Below, piece after piece: positions 24,915 through 36,400 of a stretch of DNA of 64,000 nt. Positions within the stretch are counted from its first letter, which is position 1, and every line of letters begins with the position of its first letter. Under the pieces are notes generated by a model that saw nothing but the letters and a program-made list of their open reading frames with translations, had not been told where the DNA came from and did no database searches. Made by a program: the position numbers and the translations under genes. Source of the stretch: Chromobotia macracanthus (Eukaryota; Chordata; Actinopteri; Cypriniformes; Botiidae); the NCBI GenBank assembly GCA_036877525.1, contig JAZGTH010000098.1, forward strand, positions 1,364,001 through 1,428,000, written 5' to 3'.

Positions 24915-27300
24915 TGGGGACGTAGCTGTTGTATGATCACTGTATAAAAGAATGAGGTGATTGTAAATGCATTGTTTATCTTTTACTTTATGAATGGAGA
25001 CTTAAACCGCCCTCCATCCAGCGCTATCAATATTTGCATAATCTGCCTCTTTAAGATGTTAGCAAAGCATTAAGTTATTATAACAATCTTTATTATCATT
25101 ATTTGTATTGCCATGTCAGTGGCAGCTAACATTTCATTTAAAAAAAAGTTTGGCCAACTGATTTTTGAATATTTGTACATATGGCCAGGAAGGTGAAAAA
25201 TTTCTCACCCGCATTGGTGTTATCATCATCATTTACCATTATTACTGTTAATATTATTGCTGAGGTTATTTATATGAATTCAAAATGGGCACAGATTGGA
25301 GTCTTGATATAATGCTGATTATGTATCTCAGGGACTTTTTCTAGCTTTTGGAAGCAATGCATTTAGACCATCGCTGTTATCGGCTTTTTCTGAGATTTTC
25401 CACCAAAACAAACAGCATTTCAACGGCCCCTTTTGGGAGCTTCTTTCTCTGTTGCTTTTGAACTTGAGATATATGGTGGTCTGTACTTTATTGCAAAGCT
25501 AGACGAAACTCCTGTTCTACAAATGGCTCCTTGGGACTTTTAATGGTACACAAACCCCCCAGAGGCTCCTCAGTTAGCACTTTATCTGTGAAAGAAACAA
25601 AGCAGTCAGGCAACCGATGGGTCTCATTTTGCCCTGTTGTCTCTTGAGTTTAAGATTATTTTCATACAACTTTTGGTGTTTAATCATCAGCACATGGTAA
25701 AAGAGTGAGCATTTTTTTCTAATTTATTATACACACCACAGATATCGCGGTTGTTAATTTGTATTCATTTTGGAAAAGCATAATATAACTGTGATATCTA
25801 TTGACCATTATTTCTTATTGCTTTTATTTATTCTTGCCGAGTTATTTATTTTTGGGTTTTCTTTGCCAGCTGAATATATCTGAGCCACACTGTGCTCTAG
25901 AGAAGTGAAAATATAGCAGCTTTTTAAAAATATTTTCTGGGATCTCTGTTCATATTTGCCACCTTAAACACATTAGTCTGTGGGAAGCAAATCTTTATGT
26001 CCTATAATAATGTTTCATTTGTAGCATTTGTAGCTGTGGAGGAAGGGGCACCAACAGCAAAGTATTTAATAATCTATTCTATTACTATGAAGTTTAAACA
26101 CTTTGTAGAAAATTATTTCACGGTTAGCATTTCAGTGGGGCTTAAGTTATTCATTGTTTGGGCAATACAAGAAAATGGTGTGTTGAAAAAAGGAAAACGT
26201 TTACTCTTTGTGCCTGTTAACACAAGGAGCCATGGTTTCCTGTTTAATAAACAAGACTCTTTAAAGCTGACGCTGTATAACCTACCTATTGATTAAATCA
26301 GATTAAATCAAATTGTGGGTGTGTTGAATGCAAAATAGAGAATTAACATTTTGTAACTATGTAGATTTGAGAGAATTCTAATCTGTATTATTGACAAATT
26401 ATTTTATTATGAAATCCACAATGTTCTTTAAATATGGAAACATTTGTAATATACTAAAAGAGCTAAATCTGCCTGAGCAGGTTGTTCCAGCCAGGTATAA
26501 AGCAGGTATTTACATAGTGACAGCACAGGCACAGAAACTTTTCTAATGCCTGTACAGTGTAACTACCTAAATGAATTTGTCGAGCTGCGGTAAATTTGCG
26601 TGTACTCAGAATGGTTGGGCAAAGATATCTCACGCCATGAGCTGTGGGTATAAATTTGTAGTTTAAAAAATGTTCTGTGGATAAAGCCTGCATATATTAT
26701 GCAACCTGAATCATATTATGCAAAAAAAAAATGCATTTGTGTTGCCCATCTAGTTTCCACTTTAAAATGAAGACAGTATGTTTCTGAATGAGCTAGAAGG
26801 AATTCAGTGTATATACCTGACCATCCAGATTGCAGCTGTTGGATCAGCCTTGTTTGACCTGATAGGAGCAATTGCATGCAAGATCTGTTTATACGTTTGT
26901 CTCCATACTGCATATGTTTAGAGAGCAAAAATGCACATCAGAAATGTATTTGCTTTTTTTGCCTTCATGTGCTGTTGAAATCAATTTGTTTCATTTCCAT
27001 GGCCAAGTGGGCGTGGCTTCAAGTCCAACTTATTCCCTTGTAAAGATGTATCACTTCATCACAGTGGAAATGATGGTATTTATTACTCATGATTGGTGTT
27101 TGTTTTGATCTCTGATGCGTTTCAAAGTGTTTCTTAATTCTGCCTTTGTTGTATATATTTTCTGCTTAAATGAAACTAAAGACAAAACCAAGCCGTTCTT
27201 TTATATATATTTTCATGCTTTACAGTTCAAAGCTGTTCATTTCATTTGTCGTTTGACAGTAGTTTGTCCCTTCAAAATAAAAGTCCAGCTTTTTCTTAAA
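24915..27300 (+). other. csrnp1: csrnp1 3' UTR, AU-rich, about 2.4 kb
   Basis: After the stop the sequence is AT-rich. It contains clustered ATTTA motifs, most densely at 25,821-25,855 (TTTTATTTATT and GTTATTTATTTTT), as expected for the unstable mRNA of an immediate-early gene. One AATAAA lies at 26,246-26,251. A second at 27,276-27,281 is followed within about 25-65 nt by a strongly GT-rich stretch, so it looks like the main cleavage site. Open frames here have no protein-like character. Confidence 0.6.
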
Positions 27301-27345
27301 TCTTTAGTTGTTTGCCTTGTTCTTTTGTGTGTGTTTGTCTGGGTT
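27276..27345 (+). terminator. csrnp1: Poly(A) signal and GU-rich downstream element, csrnp1
   Basis: AATAAA at 27,276-27,281 is followed by a T/GT-rich stretch (27,306-27,345, with 'tttgtgtgtgtttgtct'). This is the standard arrangement of a strong vertebrate cleavage and polyadenylation site. An upstream AATAAA at 26,246 could give a shorter mRNA. Confidence 0.6.
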
Positions 27346-30034
27346 AAAATAGAACTAGTTGGTAAACATTTTGCATAATTTCAATAATACAAATAGTCTG
27401 TTTTTAACGGTTTTGATTCTTTCACAATGCACTCTTTAAAACGGAATGCAAGCTCCTTATTAGTCACATATATATATATATATATTGTATTGTTAAATTT
27501 TTATTGGAACATCATTGGTGTCTCAACCAATGTGTTTAATTTCTTTAGACACACATTCGCATGCAAGGTAAAGAAAACCATACACATTCAAAAGCTGCTA
27601 AATTATTTTATTTAAATAAATACATCAATAAAATATTGAAGAACCGAGATGGAATAAAATGTCTAGATGACAGTCCAGGACATTTCGTCTCATTCTTGAT
27701 CCCATGTGTTGATTGCATTAGTTACTGCTGGCCTCTTACACTGATGTGAAAGCAGCAACCTCAAAACATTCATTAAGCTTAACATGAACAGTTCATTTAA
27801 CTGCCTTAGGTGCAACAGATGAGGAATATCTGAGTAATGAACATGAATGCGCTGATCCAGCAATCATAATTTTTGTGATTATACGTTTTTATAAATCAGA
27901 TCATCTCAAGTGGCTCACATTGTATAGGTTGAACTAAAGGGGGTGACAATTCTAAAAGGTTTACAGATCATCACCAATATAGATATATTTTACAAACATG
28001 AAAAATTTCAAATTCAAATACTACCTGGGGTTGAGTTCACTTTTTACAAACGTGTATTTTATACCGTTGGACAATAAACAAATTCTAGAGGTTTTAAAAA
28101 CATAATGTTCCAAAAGTGTCATAACCATATAGTCTGCAAAATTATTTTAATGTGGAGATGAATACACGGTCTCCATTTTCTTTCCAATGATTCAGTTGGG
28201 TTTGTTGGCTCTTTGGGCATCTAACTACCATATTAATCCTGTATAAATCTGGTGACTAGAATTAAAATGAACAATAACCATAAACAGCTGTTTAAGGTTG
28301 TCATATTTAGTACTTACATTTAGTAAATATTTTGTGGTTTAAAATAGAGTATTGATAAAAATTGGAGTATGCCTAATGATAATTCCATCAAAAACTCCAT
28401 TGGCATACTGAAAATTTTGAGAATTGCATATTAGGTATGGTTTAAATTTATTAGGTTAATTTTTTAAATCTTAAATTTTTTAATTAGGTTTAAAAATGTA
28501 TAATATAGCTAATGCATAAGAATATGCTTGTGGATTAGGCTGTAGCCAGGGCACATGCTTTTACCCATAATTACGTCAGCTGATATACATCAGTAGCTTC
28601 TGAACCAAAGCTGTAGTATTCAGTGCGCTGATTTTATTGTGGCTTTAGGAATGCTATCATTAAAGCTGCTCACACATGCTCAAGTAGTTAGCAGATGCTT
28701 GCAGCAGCATAAGAGGTTAACTCAACCCTGACCAGCTCTGATAGCTTTGTTCACATTGTGCACCAAATCCGATTTGGTTTACGATAAAAATCGGCTCCTT
28801 AAAACTGACTGTCATTTTGCATTTCAGACAGCGCAGTCAATATTGTTGCATCTACATCAGTTGCTATAGTAATGTCATTATAAACAATGGCATCTTTCTC
28901 ACAATACAACATTGCATATCTGCTTTACTTTGACAAACAAATGTTAAATCTGACCTGACTGGTTAAAATGAGCATATTCCCAAAAATCTGAGTTTAAACT
29001 GGATTTCCAACCACATGTGCATGTGGTGCGAATCGGATTTGTGAACTTCAGATTTCACATATTTTTTGCTGTTCACACTCAGTCTAATCAGAATTTTTTG
29101 TTTATGCTGCACGTTTGAACAAATCCCAGAATTCATGTTGACCTGATCATAGATCATAGACCTTAGATCATCAAACCAGAGGCAGCTAAAACATGTCGGC
29201 ATCTTATTTCACATCATATATCATAACATCTTTTGTCAGTTGTTGTGAATTACAGAACTCACAGAAGCAAGTCAAACACTGCAGTTCACTGATAACACTG
29301 ACCACATTGCAGATAGACAAAATTATTTGAAAGATAATGAATATGAAGATGAGGTTCGGTCTATCTCCAAATGCAGTTCCACTCAGTGCTCTGTTAGCCA
29401 GCAGACCTCACTGCTCACAGGGCAGTCTGAGGCACTGTTTTCAAACTGTAGCACTATGTGATCCATCTAGAAGCATGTTCCAGTACAGCTCTGTGGATGT
29501 CAAGTCACATCCACAATGCTAGCACCTTCAAACTAGCCAGAAGTGAGTTTTGAAACAAGTGTAGACGTGAAAAAGAGCTTAATGTTTGACAGATCTTGCA
29601 GCATCATTCAGAGAGAATGGTCTCGCTGCCGGAAATTTTGAATGAAGGTAATATAGTAGAAAGTGAAATCCTAGAGGCTGTAATGTTGTACAGCTTTGCA
29701 TAGTTCTGATTTCCATTTGTGCTTGCAACATCTTTGATATAATCATCAAGATTAAATACAGAAAATAACGTCATCCCTCATTCCCCAATTTAGCACCATA
29801 ATATGTCTCCCATTCGTCTCTACAGCAAGTATTTGATGTGACTTTGATGAGACGCATGTTTGCTGCGAGTTGTACTGGTGACATTGCAGAGAGACGATTC
29901 TCTGTGGACGCGCAGAGGCCCTGAAGGTACGCGGGGGACAAGCGGAGAAACAGGTGTAGCTCAGTCCCGTCTTGTCATTACACCGAACAGGAAGGCACAT
30001 GGACATAGATGGAGCAAAGAATCAGGGCGTGTCC
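27301..30034. other. Convergent spacer and slco5a1 3' UTR
   Basis: csrnp1 (+) and slco5a1 (-) converge here. The slco5a1 3' UTR runs leftwards from 30,034. Minus-strand AATAAA candidates lie at 28,633-28,638, 28,447-28,452 and 27,607-27,612, and I cannot decide among them. The AT-rich stretch 27,603-27,634 carries AATAAA on both strands. A short AT repeat lies at 27,468-27,485. No additional gene is seen. Confidence 0.5.
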
Positions 30035-30483
30035 TCAAATGCGACAGTGCATTTCCTGCAGTGAGCGAGTGGGCGGGGTTATTGCTTTGAGCACGTTTCC
30101 GGGGCAGCTCTGGCTGCAGTGTCCGCGGTTGAGAAGGGGCTGGTCCGGAGGCTCAGAACGGGGCAAAAAGACAGGGCAGGAGCGGGTGCGAGCATGGCTC
30201 TTTTGACCTCCTGCATGACAGATGAGTTCGCTAACGGAGCCCAGCGGCGGCAAATGCTGCTGCCAGCGCTGCAAGCGATCTTCTTTGTATTTAATGGAGT
30301 ACCAGGTGAGGAAGATGAAAACAAAGCCCACAAACTTAAGGCTGGCTGCCAGGCCAAAGTAGACGAAGCGGAAGGAAGTGACATCATACTCCCAGCATGA
30401 GCCATGAACGCCACAGTCTTGCTGCCAGAGCATACAGGTGGTGTCAATCACAGCCCCAAAGTAGATGGGTGTGGGAATATAGG
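30035..30483 (-). CDS. slco5a1: slco5a1 terminal coding exon
   Basis: The acceptor is 'gtttgcatgcag' and the stop is TGA at 30,035-30,037. It encodes AYIPTPIYFGAVIDTTCMLW, then CGVHGSCWEYDVTSFRFVYFG and the last membrane helix (LKFVGFVFIFLTWYS). A divergent cytoplasmic tail of about 85 residues contains ARTRSCPVF, which recalls the mammalian tail. The family ends are variable, so the tail was judged by frame continuity. Confidence 0.94.
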
Positions 30484-33400
30484 CTGCATGCAAACAGGAC
30501 AGAAAAAGAATTATGATGCCAGTAACAGAAGCTTCAGATTATCAACATTATTCATTTTTTTCCTGTGGCTTCATTTTACAGCTCATTCTAGCCATAAAGT
30601 TTATTCCTACAGTAATCATCCCTTCATTTTAACTGCCTCAAATTTATTACAGTTACTGCAGAACATAAGGGTGTAATGAACTCTTATGAACACCAGATGG
30701 TACTATTTAAAAAGATCTGTGATAAAGTGGCTGAAGTTTCAGACAAAAAGTTTTTTCTTTCAAGTTACAAATATTCAGTAATCTCCAGCACAGACATGTT
30801 TGAGTTGAAAAACATACTCCCTGTGGTGTAAAAGGCTCATACACTGGGTTAACAACTCAGTGTGGATAAAACTAACAAACTCTCAGCATTCCAAAAGTAA
30901 ACTAATGCAGCATTTATGACTTACCCAGAGTTCTTAGCAGCACAAACTGCATTCCTAAAGCAAATGGTCTTTCCTGCTCTTCTACTGACCTACAAAAGAA
31001 ATAAGACTAGATAAAATAATTTATTAATATATGCGCACATCCAAATTAAAAAGCTCTTAGGTGAATAAATATTATATATGACTTCTAAAACAAAGAAAAT
31101 AATACTGTTATGGCTTCACTGTTGTAATGAATTGCTTTAAATACTTAAGATCATCTATGGAGCAGGATCCTACGTCGGCTAGTTTGTGTGTTACCTGAGA
31201 GTGACAATTATGGCGGAGGGCTGTGCACAAGCTGTGATGAGTGTGACAATGAAGAGGAAGATGAGGAAGGGGATGAGCGTGTTGCAGGTGCGGTCACACT
31301 TTCCCGACAAAGCAAATCCATTCTCGTTCAGGTAAGTTTTCACGATGACCAGCTGGAGCTGGTTGCCTTGGCCACTGGTGGGCGGAGTTATAACCTGCCT
31401 GCTCTGGACACACGCACAGTCTGTGTAGTTTCTGATCTGCAGAGAACAAATTTAAAACAACATATAGACATCAACCCAGACATTCAAAACCTACAAAGAA
31501 CTGAGAAATGACTAGTGTAATTGTAACTGTGTACGGCTGATGTTATTGCCTCCTTTATTTATTGCTTCTTTGTTTTCCTCACCTTGTAAATCACTTTGGA
31601 TAAAAGCGTCTGCTAAATGCCTAAATGTAAATGTAATTCTGTTAAATGTTAAATGCAGCAAAATATTGAAGTGCCTCAAATTTACTTACAAAAAAGGGAA
31701 ATTACACAAAATTTATGGAATGAAAGATGGAATTAAACTTGAGTTTTAACACTAATTAACAAGGCTAATGAAGCAGATATTTTCTAGTAATCATATTAAA
31801 AAATGTCTCTTAAGACCTCATGAATAAACCAGAGTCAAGACATTTATAAGATGATTAATTATTAATGATTTAATATCAATGTCTGGTATTTTGTGCTGAA
31901 CTGATTGTGGTTTGGACTCAAATATGGACCATCTCCAGAGAGACGTCCAGTCTCACCCCAGTGCTGTCATTGCCAACCGTGCTGCATCCCGCCAGACAGG
32001 GGTTGAAATACGTAATTCCATCAGAGCCACAAACAGGAGCGTACTCGTTGATCCGACAGCCACAGTTCACATTACAGCCGCCTGTCAGGTTCCTGTGAGT
32101 CAGGGTGAGGGTCGGCCTGAGCAAACCAGACATAGGAAGACGGAAATACATTACTTTACAGCTGCCTGGGCATCTCAGCCAATCAGAGAAGCTGAAGGAG
32201 GCTCTTTGCCAAGGTGTTAGTTTAAGGCATGGCCCTAGTTGGACAGAAGATGAAGAAATGCATGCTGGGGTCTAAATAACTGAGACCATGTTAAACATCT
32301 GGGAAGTTCTATGATATGAAAAATGCCACAAAAAAGAAAGAAACATTTGAACCAATAAATAAGAAATATTTCATATTATACATATATTATGTTTATTGAT
32401 GCAAAGAAGATCCTGGAACTTTCTCATGCTGGTGAAACATGGATTATCAGGTATTCACAAAAACTTTTCACTGAAATCATGTTTCATGTTTTAATATTTG
32501 TTAAAAAACTATTTTTGAAACCCATGTGTAAAAAATGCTAAAACACAAACAATAAACATACAAAATACAAAAAATACAGTATACTAAGATTTGTTTCTTT
32601 GTAGTCATTCTCCATATTAAGTCACTATGTGACTTTCATAGACATAATCTCAAAATCTCATCTTATCTCAGTGAATGAGAAAGAGAAATGAGAGGGGAAA
32701 GAGACAGACAGAAAACAGAATAAAGAGAGAGAACGCTAACCCTACTGAACAAACAGTTATTTTAATCTTGTGGGAACCCCGGTCCAGTTCAAACAGAACT
32801 CTCTCCCACATCAAACACACAGAAAGCAGTAACAGCTCTGGTTGATTTTGCATTATCCTTACAGATGTACATCTTAAAGAGGAGATAAATCATGCCATAA
32901 CACAGCCGGCAAAATAGACAGAAACAGCAGGGATCAGAATTTTCGCTCCTCTCTGTGGCTCCTTTAAACCGACTGAGACAGACCTCTCCGTTATAACAGC
33001 ACACACTATAATCACCAGCTCAAATACTTGATAAAACTGTTTAAAGTTGAATACTTTCAAACAGGACACCCAAAAATTGTAATTGTGTACTTACACTTAG
33101 CCTTAGATTCTAAACCTAAACTTTCTTACATGGAATATAAAAGGACAAATGTTTAAGAATTTTCTGTTTCTACTGTTGCACTGTTTCTATGATGCTGTTT
33201 TGTAATTTGTAAGAGTTTATTGAAAAGAGTAGCCAGTATATTCATAGAGATTAAGAATGCTTGCGCTATTTTTGGGTAAACCTTCTTAAAGCTTCAACAA
33301 ATGACTGCAGTATTCTTCTCAGGGTCATTCAGGACAGTGACTAAAATACCTTTAGTTAATACATATGAATAAATACCCAGCTAGCAATTTTAGATTAAAT

Positions 33401-36400
33401 TTGGATTTCCCTAACATTTCCATTAAGTAACGGAAAGATATATAACATAAAAACATTGACTAACATTATAGCAACAAGGTTTTTGATATCCTTAACAGAG
33501 CTTTTAGAGAATATTAATAAATGTTCTGAGAACATTCCCTGTTAGCTGGGTAAGAGTTTCTGTCAGTGTGTGCCTAGGTGAATCTTCTTCAAGCACTGAA
33601 ATAATATGATTTCTCATAGATTTGTCTATGCATTTCCCTGCTAAAAAAGCTTAAGAACTGTAACATTAAGAAACCGTTTGCATGGTTATGGAATGTCAGT
33701 GTTGACTGTGGGTGCAAACCCTTTATAATGCCACATCTTTGTCTTGGAGGTCAACGTGATCTGTTTAAAAGGCCTCACACTTCTGTGCCATGTCTTCCAC
33801 AAACAAACTGTTTTGCTGGTCAGAGCCATGCAAACCTGTTATGTCACTCAATGGATGCCTTGTGTGGTGGAACACAGGAAACAGAAAATGAGGAATGAAA
33901 ACAGGAACATGGGAGGGAGGTACCGGACGATTTGGGGGTTATGATGGGGAGTACGAAAACATAAACAGAATATGCCCATATCTATGTAATAGACTTCAGA
34001 GCAAACACTGAAAGGTTTAAATGGATAATTTACTCACCCTGTTGTATAAGGGATATTGATGCCACCCAGGTTTATGCTCTCACAGCCTACGATAAACAGA
34101 GTAGAGAAGCACAGCAAAGACACACCACTGCAGATCATGGCCAGCTTGGCAGATTCACGAGCACCAAGCTTTAGTTTCTTTATGATGTAGCCACCCAATA
34201 CGATGCCCACCCCTGCACTGGGTACAATGATCACCCCTAAAGAGACAATAGAGAAAGAGAGAGATCAGTCAATAGATATCAAAAGATATCAAGTCAACAT
34301 GTGACAGCATTTACAGATGGGTTTACTTCCACTTACTGTGATATTTTGATGAATTTCAGAGTGAAACAGGATAACCAATAAATAAAATAGTAGATAACCG
34401 AACAGATTGTAACAAAATGGGGCGTTTAATTGAATCTAAGCCTGAATGCATTTGTAAAATCCTTACACACTTTTTTTTACTCTTAAAAGCATTGAATTAC
34501 AGAGGAGCAGGAAGTATGTTTCAGAGCAAGATAAGGCACAATTACATTTTGATGAAAGATTACTCAGGAAATTTTATTTTACATAGTATAAATTTTATAT
34601 AGTAAATATATAGTAAATTTATATAGTAAGTTATATAGAATAATGTGCACTGATCAGTCATACATGTTAAGACCAACATGAATACGGAGTCGATTTTGAT
34701 TTCATGTTGACTTTACCTAAATTTGACAAACCAGGAATGTTCACACATTTCAATAGCTGGAAGTTAACACAAAGACCCGAAGGAATGTGAACATCCTGAA
34801 CAGAGTTCAAAGGACCATCCTGGAAAAGACAAATCTGCTTTTGACTGAAATGTGAGACTGCACACTTCAGATTGTGTGGGTGACAGTTGTGATTGGCAAA
34901 GAAGTGACTAAGATACAACTACAAGAATAAAACGTCAAAATAACAAAGACATAAATATGTTTCTGTGGACATAAGCAGAGAGTGTGAAAGGAAGAGCAGC
35001 CTCCATCAGGGATGCACACGTGCTGCTGGCATCACAGCTGGAGATTTGGAGTGAAAGCTGACAGCTGGCAGTCAGAGGTCAATGTGTAAATCCATTCGGT
35101 GGGCAAGGCAAGCACATGCCTGACCTCAGAACAGCCAAAAGCAAACTTGTCTCAAATGTATAAGTTTATAAGCAGGACAAATAGAGGGTATGAGCACTAA
35201 ATGATTTCTTTCACACTTCGTTTATATTTCGTTTCTTTGGAAGCTGCAGATCGGGTACATCCAAGGTAACAGGAAACATTAGTCAACGTCTCGGAACGTT
35301 GACTAATGTTCTCTAAAAAGTTCTCTTAAAGTTATGAAACACGTTCTTGCAGTAATATTAGTTGAACGCTTTTTTAACGCATTTCATATATCTAAAACCT
35401 TGTTGTTAAAATGTTAATGGAACGTTTCAAAAATGTTACAGAATTAAAAAATAACAAACTAAAAAAAAGTATGTTTTGAACTTTTCTAGAACAATATTTG
35501 TATCACTTTTTTTATTATTTAATGGAACTGTTGGGAAAATGTTCTTACAACCTAAAATTTGTAGCTGGTATTGTGACTATCTGTGTTAAAATCAAGGATT
35601 TATTCGCATATCTCTTTTTTATAATGATTTGTTGGAAACATTTTGCAGACTTCTGGCAAGTCAATTGACTGTACTGAAGAATTTCATTTGAGAGCAAAAC
35701 TCTTGAGGCTGGTGACATGTTGTAACCAACAAAACATTTAATACAATTTACAGCATAATTTAAACAAAAATGTTTGTAATAAAACAAAATGTTATGAGGG
35801 GACTCTAAGCTAAGACTCATTGAACTGGTTTATTGAATCATTTTGTGCAAATGTCACGGACTGCCTAAAAGTTACATGAATCAGACCTCCTGAAGCAAAT
35901 CTAGAAAATACTTCTGTGTTTACCCACACAGATAAACACACGCACACTTCTGACCTGCCAAGGTGGGACAAACACTCATTCATGAGACAACCAAAGATGT
36001 GTGAAGCCAATACAGTGTTCCTTCAGGCTAGATTTAGCCAGCAGTGCATCAGGGACACCTCCCTGTGATGAGTGGGGTAGCAGAAGGGAGAAATATTCAA
36101 ACAACCCCTCTGTGTATCTAGAAGTAGAGGAGGGGAGGTCTTCAAGGGAAATCTCTTTGAGTGGTTGTCCTGGGAGACCAGGCCTGGCTGTGTGCACAGC
36201 TGGTGTAGTGTGTGTGTCTGTGTGTTGGGGAGTAGGGCAGTTCAGGACAGGCAGAGGCAAAGTACAAATTTCCTCTAGGCCACAAGCTGAAGCAGAGCGG
36301 TGTGTTAATGGCCACAGAGCACTGACAGATCTCTCTCGCACTACTGCACGCCGTTTCTTAATGCTCTCAGTGCGAACCTGAAGACACAGTACGATGCAAA

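Larger units (their letters stand above)
30484..31956 (-). other. slco5a1: slco5a1 introns 6-8 (short) with an L2-type tail
   Basis: Three short introns (31,437-31,956; 30,990-31,194; 30,484-30,924) separate the last four coding exons. The first holds the retroelement tail at 31,583-31,635; the other two show nothing beyond splice signals. Confidence 0.7.

Noticed and set aside
30079..30447. Open frames on both strands over the slco5a1 last exon
   Set aside because: They overlap a strongly supported coding exon in another frame or on the opposite strand and lack similarity of their own.
35976..36381. A pair of long opposing open frames of about 120 codons
   Set aside because: They are mutually antisense, in the middle of slco5a1 intron 4, without splice signals or protein-like motifs.
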